A stretch of DNA of 30,997 nucleotides from LC029 sp036676475 (GTDB taxonomy: Bacteria > Bacillota > Bacilli > Aneurinibacillales > RAOX-1): contig JAKFCU010000057.1 in NCBI GenBank assembly GCA_036676475.1, forward strand, positions 1-30,997, in the 5' to 3' direction. The notes beneath the pieces were generated by a model that saw only the letters and a list, made by a program, of their open reading frames with translations, searched no databases and was not told where the DNA came from. Position numbers and translations under genes: made by a program. Below, piece after piece: positions 14,854-21,714 of the stretch (its first letter is position 1; every line of letters begins with the position of its first letter).

Positions 14854-16506
14854 CTAAATTTTGAATCCCGTAATCGCAACGACACCAGGGCGAGGAATCG
14901 TGTCTCCAGGACGGTGCGGCCACATGGATGTTGGCTTGCTTAGATTTTCCGTTTCTTCACCAGGATGCTGGACAGATAAGAACAAGGTGCTTTCGTCTGG
15001 AGTGAACCAAGGACCTGTCATTTCCGCTTCAACTGGACTAGAAGCAAATTGGAAAGCTTCACCTGCATGTTCTCCATAGGTTGGGATGACGAACATTCCG
15101 TTATTACCAAAATGTTTCCAAATACCCTTACCTGTACTGCTGGAAGAAATGTCGGTTACCATCCAAAGATTTTGATTGCTATCGAATGTGAGGTTGTCAG
15201 GAGCGCTAAATCCGCTTTGACGCCCGCCTGCTGCGAAAATTTCGAAGTCGAATTCAAGCGCACCAAGATCATTGTTCTTCTCAAAGAAGCGAGTAAGATG
15301 TCCATGGAAGTTACCATGCTTATCGTTATTGGTATGAGCTATGAATAGCGTATTATCAAATGGGCTGATTTCCACGTCTTCAGGGCGATCCGTAGGAGTC
15401 CCTCCAACTAAAAGGGCCGCTTCTGCCGCGTGAACCAAAACATCGGCTTGAGTTTGGAATTTCACAAGAAGGTCATCTTTCTTTGCCTTCTTGATTCCAG
15501 CTTGTACATTCTCAACCGTTAAGGCAACCCATTTTCCTTTTTTCATATCCGCAACAAAAAGAGTACCCTCCTCAAGCAGCTTGGAGTTTTCTCTTCCTTT
15601 AGCCTTGTCAAACTTCCCATTGGAAATATACTTGTAAATACAGGCATCCTTCGTGTCATCACCCATATAAACAACCACTCGACCATCATTGGCTAGTCCC
15701 ATTGCGGTGTTTTCGTGATGGAATCGTCCAAGGCAGGTGTGTTTGCGAACAGGGAAAGTCTTGTCATTTACGTCCAATGGATCCACTTCAATAACCCAAC
15801 CATAATGAGTAGTATCCAGCCCTGCATCCGCTGCTGTGTACTCCCAGTTTTCTTCACACGATAAGAGGGTGTTCCAAAGCGTCATTCCACCAGAACAGTT
15901 AGCGAATGTGCCTTGAACAGATGTTGCGTTCCCTACAGCAACAGAACCCGCAGCAGGTCCAGTTAATGTAAAGGGAGTTAATCCAGAAATACGACGAGCG
16001 TAAACAGAATCAGTTAGCATTTTCCACTTGCCGTTCTCACGTTTTACACGAATAATGGATCCACCTTGGTTATAAAGCAGCTTTTGGATTTGATCTGTTG
16101 TAAATTTCCCATCTGCTTGCTTAGGTCCAGTTACAAACAATTCGCTCGTATACTCATGATTTACCCACAAAAGTCCATCTTCGCTAGATCCGTCAATGGG
16201 GAAGTAAATTGTGAAATCAGCGTTAAATCCAAATGTATCTCCCTTTTGGTTGATCTTATCTCCATAGGCTGCAATGACTTCATACTTAAATCCTGGAGGA
16301 AGCAGGAGATCGTCCTTCGTGCTTGGTTCGATTGGGTTAAAGAATCCGATGTTCTTCTTGGATTTTTTTTCATTAGGGAATTGGAATAGATGATCTGCTG
16401 TATTGGCAGCTTGAACTGTTCCCGTTAAAGATCCTAATCCAGCAGAAGCAGCAGCTAGGGCCGCAGCGCCGGTTCCGAGGTACCCTAAAAACTTGCGACG
16501 ATTCAT
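14854..16506 (-). CDS. PhoX-type alkaline phosphatase, Tat-exported
   Basis: This encodes 550 residues. A twin-arginine signal MNRRKFLGYLGTG is followed by a hydrophobic stretch and cleavage near VQA. The PhoX (formerly DUF839) fold follows: LLPPGFKYEVIAAYGD, WVNHEYTSE, SCEENWEY, CLGRFHHENTAM, VVYMGDDTKDACIYKYI and PEDVEISPFDNTLFIAHTNN, segments that carry the iron-calcium active site in known PhoX enzymes. It hydrolyses phosphate esters outside the membrane. I chose ATG 16506 because it places the RR motif at residues 3-4; the frame is open further up without a ribosome site. A PhoP box array lies upstream and tatA follows. Confidence 0.92.
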   Translation of the reverse strand: MNRRKFLGYLGTGAAALAAASAGLGSLTGTVQAANTADHLFQFPNEKKSKKNIGFFNPIEPSTKDDLLLPPGFKYEVIAAYGDKINQKGDTFGFNADFTIYFPIDGSSEDGLLWVNHEYTSELFVTGPKQADGKFTTDQIQKLLYNQGGSIIRVKRENGKWKMLTDSVYARRISGLTPFTLTGPAAGSVAVGNATSVQGTFANCSGGMTLWNTLLSCEENWEYTAADAGLDTTHYGWVIEVDPLDVNDKTFPVRKHTCLGRFHHENTAMGLANDGRVVVYMGDDTKDACIYKYISNGKFDKAKGRENSKLLEEGTLFVADMKKGKWVALTVENVQAGIKKAKKDDLLVKFQTQADVLVHAAEAALLVGGTPTDRPEDVEISPFDNTLFIAHTNNDKHGNFHGHLTRFFEKNNDLGALEFDFEIFAAGGRQSGFSAPDNLTFDSNQNLWMVTDISSSSTGKGIWKHFGNNGMFVIPTYGEHAGEAFQFASSPVEAEMTGPWFTPDESTLFLSVQHPGEETENLSKPTSMWPHRPGDTIPRPGVVAITGFKI

Positions 16507-16822
16507 GTTTTCCACTTCAATCCCTCTCCCATGCATATGAAATTTTGTTTTACGGCTTGTCCGAAACACAAATTTAATATTAAGGGTTAAGTGTGAATTT
16601 TCCGTTATTTTCGTATTAAGCTTTTCTTGATTTTTTGTTAAAATTTTGCAATAAGTAAGATAAACCTCTAATTATTGGCAGCGCAATTATAGCACACTGA
16701 TTATTTTAAGTTTTTGTAAAATATGCTTTAAGATTTGGTAAAACACTTCCAATATTATCCCCTCATGCTTGATAATAAGCTTGTATATTCCCAATGAATA
16801 CAATCGAGGGAGGAATTTCAGG
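16507..16822. other. Divergent intergenic region between phoX and the zinc-ribbon gene
   Basis: This 316-base AT-rich region holds the phoX PhoP box (16592-16641) and a likely -10 box TAATAT on the minus strand (16582-16577). The ribosome site GAGGGAGGAA of the zinc-ribbon gene is at 16806-16815. I could not fix a promoter for the plus-strand genes. Confidence 0.5.
16592..16641 (-). promoter_or_regulatory. PhoP-binding array upstream of phoX
   Basis: Read on the minus strand, five hexamers recur with exactly 11-base period: TTAACA (16641-16636), TCAAGA (16630-16625), TTAATA (16619-16614), ATAACG (16608-16603) and TTCACA (16597-16592). The Bacillus PhoP repeat is TT(A/T/C)A(C/T)A with five-base gaps; copies 1, 3 and 5 match fully and copies 2 and 4 match at four positions. 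A -10-like TAATAT follows nine bases later, so the box replaces the -35. It predicts induction at low phosphate. Confidence 0.8.
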
Positions 16823-17017
16823 ATGGAAAAATTGGTCGCCCCCTGTCCACAGTGCGGGTCTATTTCCTACTATGCCAAGCGTCGTTTTTTTAATTTTTGT
16901 AAAGGATGTCGCTTTGGAAAATGCAAGTATGCTGAGTACTCCGAGCTTTATGTATATATTTGTACAGCTTGTGAACATTGTTTTGAAGACCAAGCAATCG
17001 AGGTTGCAAAAGGGTAG
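16823..17017 (+). CDS. Small cysteine-rich (zinc-ribbon-like) protein
   Basis: This encodes 64 residues with eight cysteines: CPQC (8-11), CKGC (26-29), C34, and CTACEHC (47-53). Such spaced CxxC pairs normally bind zinc, enough for two sites. No membrane segment or signal is present. ATG 16823 has GAGGGAGGAA seven bases upstream; the frame is open earlier but without a ribosome site. It precedes the hemerythrin gene by 55 bases on the same strand, so the two are probably co-transcribed. I do not recognise a named family; a metal-binding or regulatory role is inference. Confidence 0.75.
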   Translation: MEKLVAPCPQCGSISYYAKRRFFNFCKGCRFGKCKYAEYSELYVYICTACEHCFEDQAIEVAKG

Positions 17018-17072
17018 GTTATTATCATGGTTTATGCCGATCTGCACCATATTACGTGAAGGAGTAATTGGA

Positions 17073-17627
17073 ATGGGAAATATCTCACATTGCGATCTTT
17101 ATAAGCGGGCGATGCAATCAGACAGCCAATTATGTATTGCCCTTCAACAGTTAAAGGATGAACACGAACCATTAAGGAAGCAGATGAAAGAAATAGATAA
17201 ACTAGCCCAAAAAGTAACCCTTCTTCCCCCTTTCGAAGATCGCGTGACTCATATCCGAACTCTACATAAGAAGGTATTGGAATTTGAAAAAGTACTAACC
17301 CCTCACGCAGAAAGGGAAGAAGGACTGCTATTTCCAATGATGGTCAAATATGTGGGGTATGGCGGGGGACCCATTGCTGTGATGGAATTTGAGCATAATC
17401 AGGCGAAGGGGTACCTGGACTTATTTTTGGAGCAAGCGGAAAAAATGGGTGAAACGATCGATGAATCCTTCTCCAAGGAAATGGCATCAAATGTCATCAA
17501 GGTCTGTTATGTTTTGTCCGACCATTTTTTGAAAGAGGAAGAAGTCCTGTTTCCGAACGCTCAGCAGCTGCTGAACGAAGAAGAAAAAGAGTTGCTTTAT
17601 TTCCAGTTCCATCATAAAAACTATTGA
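17073..17627 (+). CDS. Hemerythrin HHE-domain protein
   Basis: This encodes 184 residues as a four-helix bundle with the diiron ligand pattern of hemerythrin-like proteins: H31 (DEHEPLRKQM), H65, H78 and E82 (PHAEREE), H108 (FEHNQAKG), and H151 with E155 (DHFLKEEEVLFP). Proteins of this class bind O2, NO or act in iron and nitrosative-stress handling; it is cytoplasmic. I chose ATG 17073, eight bases after AAGGAG (17059-17064). The long upstream extension of the frame overlaps the zinc-ribbon gene in another frame and is not real. It pairs with that gene as a two-gene operon. Confidence 0.85.
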   Translation: MGNISHCDLYKRAMQSDSQLCIALQQLKDEHEPLRKQMKEIDKLAQKVTLLPPFEDRVTHIRTLHKKVLEFEKVLTPHAEREEGLLFPMMVKYVGYGGGPIAVMEFEHNQAKGYLDLFLEQAEKMGETIDESFSKEMASNVIKVCYVLSDHFLKEEEVLFPNAQQLLNEEEKELLYFQFHHKNY

Positions 17628-18108
17628 GGGTGACTCAAAAGTTAAACTGAACTTATCAAAAGCCGTAAATCGAAACAGGCGTACACGACGAATGTGGTCA
17701 ATGGGAATAGGTGATAGTGAACACTAAGGAAAACGTAAAATATGGAAAGGAAAGAAAGGAAAGGAATTAAGATGATCAATAAAAAACCGGTGAAATTGGA
17801 TGACAACAACCACCTGTGGTCGGTGGTAGCTTCTTCCAGTTTGAACGTCTTTTATTGCGTATCGTTCACCTTATTCCACCCCCGTTGTTTCACCGGCCAT
17901 ATTGTCCACAGGCTTCCGGCAAGCTATTGATCGACTAGGTGTTTACGGAAAGGGTTTCAATGGAAGCCGATACTTATTCAAAGCATCACAATTTTATTAG
18001 TGTTTTTTTTCCCTTTCACCCAAATCGTATTGGATATTGATTTCAAAATGAATTAAACGGAAAGAGAGAAAGTGGTGAAGATGGTGTAAGACGGTATACT
18101 CAAACCAA
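17628..18108. other. Region of decayed sequence, no intact gene
   Basis: A 52-codon frame begins at ATG 17772 after AAAGGAA (MINKKPVKLDDNNHLWSVV...) but then reads as nonsense-like, Cys- and His-rich sequence. In another frame, 17910-17999 reads QAIDRLGVYGKGFNGSRYLF and ends at TAG, like the tail of a real protein. Both look like pieces of one or two dead genes. I do not recognise them. Confidence 0.35.
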
Positions 18109-18380
18109 ATGTCTCATACAACTCATCCCTGGTACACTTACCTGAAGAATAAGATCGATTATCCAAAGGTGGTGGGAAAATTATTGATGAAAAAAATGGC
18201 GATAATTACTTGGTTCTATTCTTTGCGTTCCGTGGAATATTAGATAATTTCTCTGGGTTCGTATGTTCTCCAAACGATCACCAGCCAAGTACAAATGATT
18301 TTGGTGGAGACTTCAAACAAGTTGAAAAGATAGATGAAAATTGGTATTATGTAGGGTCATATTATGCTAACGGAGATTGA
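18109..18380 (+). pseudogene. Frameshifted small hypothetical gene
   Basis: ATG 18109 opens MSHTTHPWYTYLKNKIDYP, then at about 18163-18166 the frame shifts. The continuation in the next frame is KGGGKIIDEKNGDNYLVLFF and on to NWYYVGSYYANGD before TGA at 18378-18380. The two parts join as one coherent protein of about 90 residues. The W-Y-T-Y-L opening is common in small Bacillales proteins of unknown function. It lies directly before the ATA-start phosphatase gene, on the same strand. Confidence 0.55.
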
Positions 18381-18429
18381 GTGCAAATTGGAATGAACAA
18401 ACATTATTCTCTTAGGAGGCTGAAATCAA

Positions 18430-18759
18430 ATAAAGATTTTATTTATTTGTAGTAGAAACAAGTGGCGAAGCCGGACAGCAGAGGAGATCTTTAACAATTT
18501 CAACGGTTATATCGTAAGGTCAGCAGGCACTGAAGACGGTGCAAGGGTTAAGGTCACAGATGGACATATTGGATGGGCTGATCTCATTTTCGTAATGGAG
18601 AAGAAACATATCAGACGGTTAAAAGATAAGTTTGGGTTTTTGCTATCGGAAAAGAAGGTTATTAATCTAGATATACCTGATGATTATCGTTTTATGGATG
18701 AGGAACTCATTGATATTCTTAAATCTAGAGTATCAGAATATATCGATGTACCAGATTAG
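18430..18759 (+). CDS. Low-molecular-weight tyrosine phosphatase-like protein with ATA in place of the start codon
   Basis: An open frame of 109 codons begins KILFICSRNKWRSRTAEEIF and holds the phosphatase P-loop C-x5-R-S (C7, R13). It then reads VRSAGTEDGARVKVTDGHIG, WADLIFVMEKKH and INLDIPDDYRFMDEELI, and ends at TAG 18757. This is the short LMW-PTP-like family of about 105-110 residues. There is no internal damage. However, the frame is closed by TGA at 18421-18423 and the codon where Met belongs is ATA (18430-18432), ten bases after a perfect AGGAGG (18414-18419). Either translation starts at ATA, which is rare and inefficient, or the gene was lately silenced by an ATG to ATA change. No other ATG, GTG or TTG would give the P-loop. 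Confidence 0.75.
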   Translation: MKILFICSRNKWRSRTAEEIFNNFNGYIVRSAGTEDGARVKVTDGHIGWADLIFVMEKKHIRRLKDKFGFLLSEKKVINLDIPDDYRFMDEELIDILKSRVSEYIDVPD

Positions 18760-18811
18760 TATCCTATAGATGGTTTGTTAGTTTATTAAACTCAATGATC
18801 TATAGCTTAGT

Positions 18812-18843
18812 TAGGCTGTTTCAATAGCCTATTTCTTTTTTTA
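18812..18843 (+). terminator. Terminator after the phosphatase-like gene
   Basis: TAGGCT (18812-18817) pairs with AGCCTA (18826-18831), loop of eight, followed by TTTCTTTTTTT. It lies about 50 bases after the stop. Confidence 0.75.
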
Positions 18844-18898
18844 TTGAAGTAAAGGGCAGGATTGTGGAATAGTAAGGTATGATGGGCATGTAGCACCA

Positions 18899-19082
18899 TA
18901 ACCGGAAAAATTCCGGTTAATGGACTGAAGAAAGAAAAAAAGTGGATTTTAGTCGGAAAAATTCCGGTTATAATGAAATGAAAGTGTTTGCATTGAGTAT
19001 TTTGTTCAATTAGTCGGACTTTTTCCGGTTAAAATAGGTCTTTCACACAATTTAGGAGATTTAGCCGGAATTTTTCCGGTTA
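18899..19082. repeat. Four regularly spaced CCGG-arm palindromes
   Basis: Copies occur at 18899-18919, 18953-18970, 19014-19031 and 19065-19082. The core is (C/T)CGGAAAAATTCCGGTTA, or with the A/T run inverted (CCGGAATTTTTCCGG). Arms CCGGAA/TTCCGG give short hairpins. Start-to-start distances of the CGG are 51, 61 and 51 bases, and each copy but the first is preceded by TTAG or similar. Spacers (33, 43 and 33 bases) are unrelated. A degenerate fifth (GGTCGAAAATTAG) follows near 19102. No associated gene is seen. Confidence 0.8.
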
Positions 19083-19313
19083 TTAAAACCAAGTGGGATT
19101 AGGTCGAAAATTAGAAATACCCTGTCATGCTAATCCGCTCCGGGATTCGATAGCAGGGGAACGGGACCGGCTTCCGCACCACTGCTTCGTTGCTGCGGTA
19201 CCGGGAGTTTAGTTGAACAATTACAACGGTTGTTAAAAAAGTATATAATAACTTTGTCAACATATTTATAAAACAAACAACTCTAAAATATGTTCGTTGG
19301 AATAGGAGATAGT

Positions 19314-19436
19314 ATGAAAAAACAGGATCTACGTATTCAACGCACTCGACAATATATTATTGACGCCTTTTTAGCCTTAGCAAAGCGAAAGCATTTTGAT
19401 GATATTTCCATTACAGATATTACAAAGGAAGCATAA
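19314..19436 (+). pseudogene. TetR-family regulator, only the DNA-binding start remains
   Basis: ATG 19314, with AGGAG five bases upstream, encodes 40 residues: MKKQDLRIQRTRQYIIDAFL then ALAKRKHFDDISITDITKEA, and stops at TAA. This is the first part of a TetR/AcrR helix-turn-helix; the recognition helix and the ligand domain are lost. The next 120 bases contain scattered likeness in other frames but no continuation. An imperfect dyad around CAACGGTTG (19226-19234) upstream could be its former operator. Confidence 0.7.
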
Positions 19437-19602
19437 GAGAGCGTTTTTTGCACGAAATAAGTCGTATTTGTCGGAAAGCCTGTTTTTCGTATAAAACTCT
19501 ATATGAGGTAGACTTAACAACCTCGATCGCAGATATGACAACCGTCATACAGGTGTGGAAGCAGAAAGGATAGGATGTTAGAATCCTGGAAAAATGAAAA
19601 AA

Positions 19603-19640
19603 GTCCTGAACTTAAAAATTTGAAGTTCAGGGCTTTTATG
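19603..19640 (+). terminator. Strong rho-independent terminator
   Basis: GTCCTGAACTT (19603-19613) pairs with AAGTTCAGGGC (19623-19633), 11 pairs with one G-U, followed by TTTT and a further T run. It stands about 170 bases after the TetR stub and probably ended a gene now lost. Confidence 0.85.
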
Positions 19641-19657
19641 TTTTTTATCATTATGTA

Positions 19658-19752
19658 TGGTGGAGCATAGCGGGATCGAACCGCTTTGGTACCACCGCCA
19701 CACTTCCAGTGTAGCGCTCTCCCGTGGTGGTTAGTTGCACTGCCAAAACTCC
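19658..19752 (-). tRNA. Degenerate tRNA (Ala-like), probable pseudo-tRNA
   Basis: Read on the minus strand, the 3' half is tRNA-like: GGGAGAGCGC, an anticodon arm CTACA-CTGGAAG-TGTGG, a T arm AGCGG-TTCGATC-CCGCT, and acceptor strand ATGCTCC followed by ACCA. The T arm, discriminator A and acceptor match Bacillales tRNA-Ala. In tRNA-Ala(GGC) the anticodon loop would read CTGGCAG; here it is CTGGAAG, giving GGA, a serine anticodon. The variable region is several bases too long. The 5' side is wrong: no D-stem partner is seen, and GGAGTTT pairs only imperfectly with the acceptor 3' strand. I judge it inactive. Confidence 0.55.
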
Positions 19753-19970
19753 TATGAGTTATACTTTATCAGCTATCTTCATCAACCTCGTTTGGAACTT
19801 TATTCTTTTTCGTTCAATGTGTCGAGATCGCTGCTGGTTTCACCAATATTTACCTCATTTCCCTAAATATCAGAGAGGGGATTAAACTACATCAAACTAA
19901 CTTACCCTAACGGTACTTGTATATTCGATTTTGCATATCTGCCGAATGAGCGGTATCAAAGCCTACATCG

Positions 19971-20141
19971 ATGCTTGAGGGAGCAAAGACTGAAAGAAAG
20001 CATAAGAATGCAAATGAAATCGCCAAAAACCTGCTTGATTCAGGAGTTGATGTATCGATCATTGCCGCTTCTACATGACTTACAAAGGACAAAATTCAAA
20101 AAAAAGATACAGTGAATAAATCGGTAATAACTTTTGTTTGA
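19971..20141 (+). pseudogene. C-terminal tail of an Rpn-family (PD-(D/E)XK transposase-like) protein
   Basis: The frame from 19971 reads MLEGAKTERKHKNANEIAKN, then LLDSGVDVSIIAAST, TGA at 20076-20078, and LTKDKIQKKD. The typical end of Rpn/PDDEXK_2 proteins is LL..G.DV..IA..TGLSKEEI.KL, so TGA stands where a Gly codon (GGA) is expected. The nuclease domain upstream is absent. It is a remnant of a mobile-element type gene. Confidence 0.55.
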
Positions 20142-20201
20142 ATGATTAAAGAGTGCGCCAAACAATATGAACAGATGCTGTTTGGATAAGGGGATAAAAA
20201 T

Positions 20202-20241
20202 ATCGTTTAGTCCAGATTTTTGTGACTAAGCGATTTTTTTA
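20202..20241 (+). terminator. Rho-independent terminator
   Basis: ATCGTTTAGTC (20202-20212) pairs with GACTAAGCGAT (20224-20234), with one G-U pair, followed by seven T. It follows the Rpn remnant. Confidence 0.85.
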
Positions 20242-20254
20242 TTAGTCGATAAGG

Positions 20255-20310
20255 TGGTGCCGGCTAAAGGACTTGAAGCCTTGGGCCCCCTGATTACAAG
20301 TCAGGTGCGC
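20255..20310 (-). tRNA. 3' fragment of tRNA-Thr(UGU)
   Basis: The minus strand reads GCGCACCTGACTTGTAATCAGG, with anticodon loop CTTGTAA (anticodon TGT, plus-strand 20296-20298), then a T arm with TTCAAGTCC and GCCGGCACCA with encoded CCA. This equals the 3' two thirds of Bacillales tRNA-Thr(UGU). The acceptor 5' strand and D arm are replaced by unrelated AT-rich sequence, so it cannot fold as a tRNA. The T stem has a mismatch as well. It looks like a tRNA 3' end left by integration or excision of an element. Confidence 0.75.
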
Positions 20311-20568
20311 ATTTTTTGTTGATTTCGCTCCTAAAAACAAAAACATTGACGAATTTATGACAAAATATTAAGATTTACATAGTGTTTATACATAGTGCTA
20401 TAAACGAGCAAATTTTCTCTCATATTTATTCCAATAAATAAAATAGAGATTGTTCACTCCTTTATGGTATAGATAAAGGCACCACAACCATCCAACCAAG
20501 GGGGGTTATGTCACCATCCTTTTATATTAAGTCTATTTTTATAAATCTACCATTTTGAGGGGATCGTT

Positions 20569-20991
20569 ATGCCAATTAAATCTATCATTGTTAGTTGCTA
20601 TTTATTGTTTGCGTATTGGGTATCATCTCATATTCCTACATTAAGGATGTTCTTTTATCCAACACTAGCAGCATTTGGTTACTTTTTTATAAGTCGTACC
20701 GTTACTAAAAAGGATATATTTAAAATTATTTTCGCTGCAATCATTGCCTCAACACTTGGTAGTTCATTGCATTTTCTAGATCCAGGTTTAATTACCTTTT
20801 TTATAACTTGTCTGCTAACCATTTGTATGATTCGAATTTTCAAACTAAATGCCGCACCCATTTTAGCGGTATCATTAATCCCTTATTTCGCTAATCTTAC
20901 ATCCTTTTGGATTCTTCCGATTGCTATATTCCTTTCCTTAGGTGGACTTTTTGTTACTTTGACTGTAGCCCAAATCATTGAACCGCAATAA
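20569..20991 (+). CDS. HPP-like small integral membrane protein
   Basis: This encodes 140 residues with about four to five hydrophobic helices and few charges. The stretch TLRMFFYPTLAAFGYFF, a central FLDPGLITFFITCLLTICMIRI and KLNAAPILAVSLIPYF resemble HPP-family membrane proteins, in which HPPA.A..L.P is the signature; here the signature is only partial (AAPILAVSLIP). HPP proteins have been linked to nitrite transport in plastids and cyanobacteria, but I would not transfer that role. ATG 20569 has GAGGGGAT upstream. Monocistronic. Confidence 0.5.
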   Translation: MPIKSIIVSCYLLFAYWVSSHIPTLRMFFYPTLAAFGYFFISRTVTKKDIFKIIFAAIIASTLGSSLHFLDPGLITFFITCLLTICMIRIFKLNAAPILAVSLIPYFANLTSFWILPIAIFLSLGGLFVTLTVAQIIEPQ

Positions 20992-21009
20992 GAAACAAGA
21001 TTTATGAAA

Positions 21010-21048
21010 GAGGGTGACTTAAAGTGCCAGGCACTTTGAGTTACCCTC
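21010..21048 (+). terminator. Long hairpin after the HPP-like gene
   Basis: GAGGGT (21010-21015) pairs with ACCCTC (21043-21048), and AAAGTGCC with GGCACTTT inside (21021-21037), giving a long stem. There is no T tract, so it may be a processing or attenuating hairpin. Confidence 0.5.
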
Positions 21049-21061
21049 GATTATAGTGATC

Positions 21062-21094
21062 AAAATCGCCTTTCCTCCCGGATAGGCGATTTTT
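21062..21094. terminator. Bidirectional terminator between convergent genes
   Basis: AAAATCGCCT (21062-21071) pairs with AGGCGATTTT (21084-21093). T runs flank it on both strands. It ends the CotF-like gene on the minus strand and backs up the plus-strand hairpin. Confidence 0.8.
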
Positions 21095-21099
21095 GCTTA

Positions 21100-21714
21100 C
21101 TATTGCATCATTCTATACTGGCTGATCGGTTGGTTGACCGGAGTAGGCTGCATCATATTCATTTGTGCCGTATTGGCTGTTGTATAGCTATGCATCATGG
21201 TGTTCGTGGTCATCTCTTTCATCGTCGGTACTTGATAGTAGCCATGGTGGTTCATGTACTGCCATACTTCGTATGCTTGTTCCGAGCAGTTAACAGCCCC
21301 TTGCTGAATCATACGGCGAATTTGAGGGTCGGCACATTCCAAGGAAGCAACCATGCGCGTGCAAGCAGAAGCCTTATGGCAGCCAAGCATCCCGCTGGCC
21401 ACGTCACGGTCATTCATGTCCGTCATTGAAGTATTCGGCATTTGGGTTGCTGGATTATTCAAGCCGTAAACCGGAGCAGCCGTTTTAAAAGGAGCACGAT
21501 AGGGAACGGCTTCTCCTTTTCCCGTTTGATTCAGTATGTTCACCATGTTGTTATATTCTTGTGTCATATGGCGAATTTGGTTGTCAAGCATAGTTAGAAG
21601 TTGAGCATCCTTCACATGTGGCCGGTATAATTGAAACTGATTGATTCCGTCAATTGTATCTGTAAGTACTTCATGAATTTCCATCATCTCATGTGCGCCG
21701 TATTGAGCTGCCAT
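21100..21714 (-). CDS. CotF-family spore coat protein
   Basis: This encodes 204 residues. The ferritin-like CotF helices are visible: HEMMEIHEVLTDTIDGINQF, LLTMLDNQIRHMTQEYNNMV and, later, DRDVASGMLGCHKASACTRM plus ECADPQIRRMIQQGAVNCSEQAYEVWQYM. A Met/Gln/Thr-rich tail with YYQVPTM follows. It would be a structural protein of the spore coat made late in sporulation. ATG 21714 has AAGGAGGAA nine bases upstream. It lies next to the cyclase stub on the same strand with 26 bases of overlap. Confidence 0.9.
   Translation of the reverse strand: MAAQYGAHEMMEIHEVLTDTIDGINQFQLYRPHVKDAQLLTMLDNQIRHMTQEYNNMVNILNQTGKGEAVPYRAPFKTAAPVYGLNNPATQMPNTSMTDMNDRDVASGMLGCHKASACTRMVASLECADPQIRRMIQQGAVNCSEQAYEVWQYMNHHGYYQVPTMKEMTTNTMMHSYTTANTAQMNMMQPTPVNQPISQYRMMQ

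Larger units (their letters stand above)
18760..19313. other. Gene-free region with palindromic repeats
   Basis: This 554-base stretch contains the terminator at 18812, the CCGG palindrome array (18899-19082), a GC-rich patch at 19130-19215 without coding sense, and the upstream region of the TetR stub (TTACAA, 17 bases, TATAAT at about 19246-19251). Confidence 0.5.
20079..20568. other. Gene-free region
   Basis: It holds the end of the Rpn tail, a terminator (20202-20241), a partial tRNA-Thr (20255-20310), and about 250 AT-rich bases before the next gene in which I see no further feature except its ribosome site GAGGGGAT (20557-20564). Confidence 0.5.

Noticed and set aside
16794..17072. N-terminal extension of the hemerythrin frame
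   Set aside because: It is an out-of-frame reading of the zinc-ribbon gene, which has its own ribosome site and cysteine pattern; the hemerythrin has a good start at 17073.
18899..19082. Possible small CRISPR array
   Set aside because: The repeats are only about 18-21 bases, differ from copy to copy including inversion of the A/T core, spacers vary from 33 to 43 bases, and no cas gene is near.
19658..19752. Functional tRNA-Ser(GGA)
   Set aside because: The variable arm is too short for a serine tRNA, the discriminator is A, the T arm and acceptor are Ala-like, and the D arm cannot be formed.
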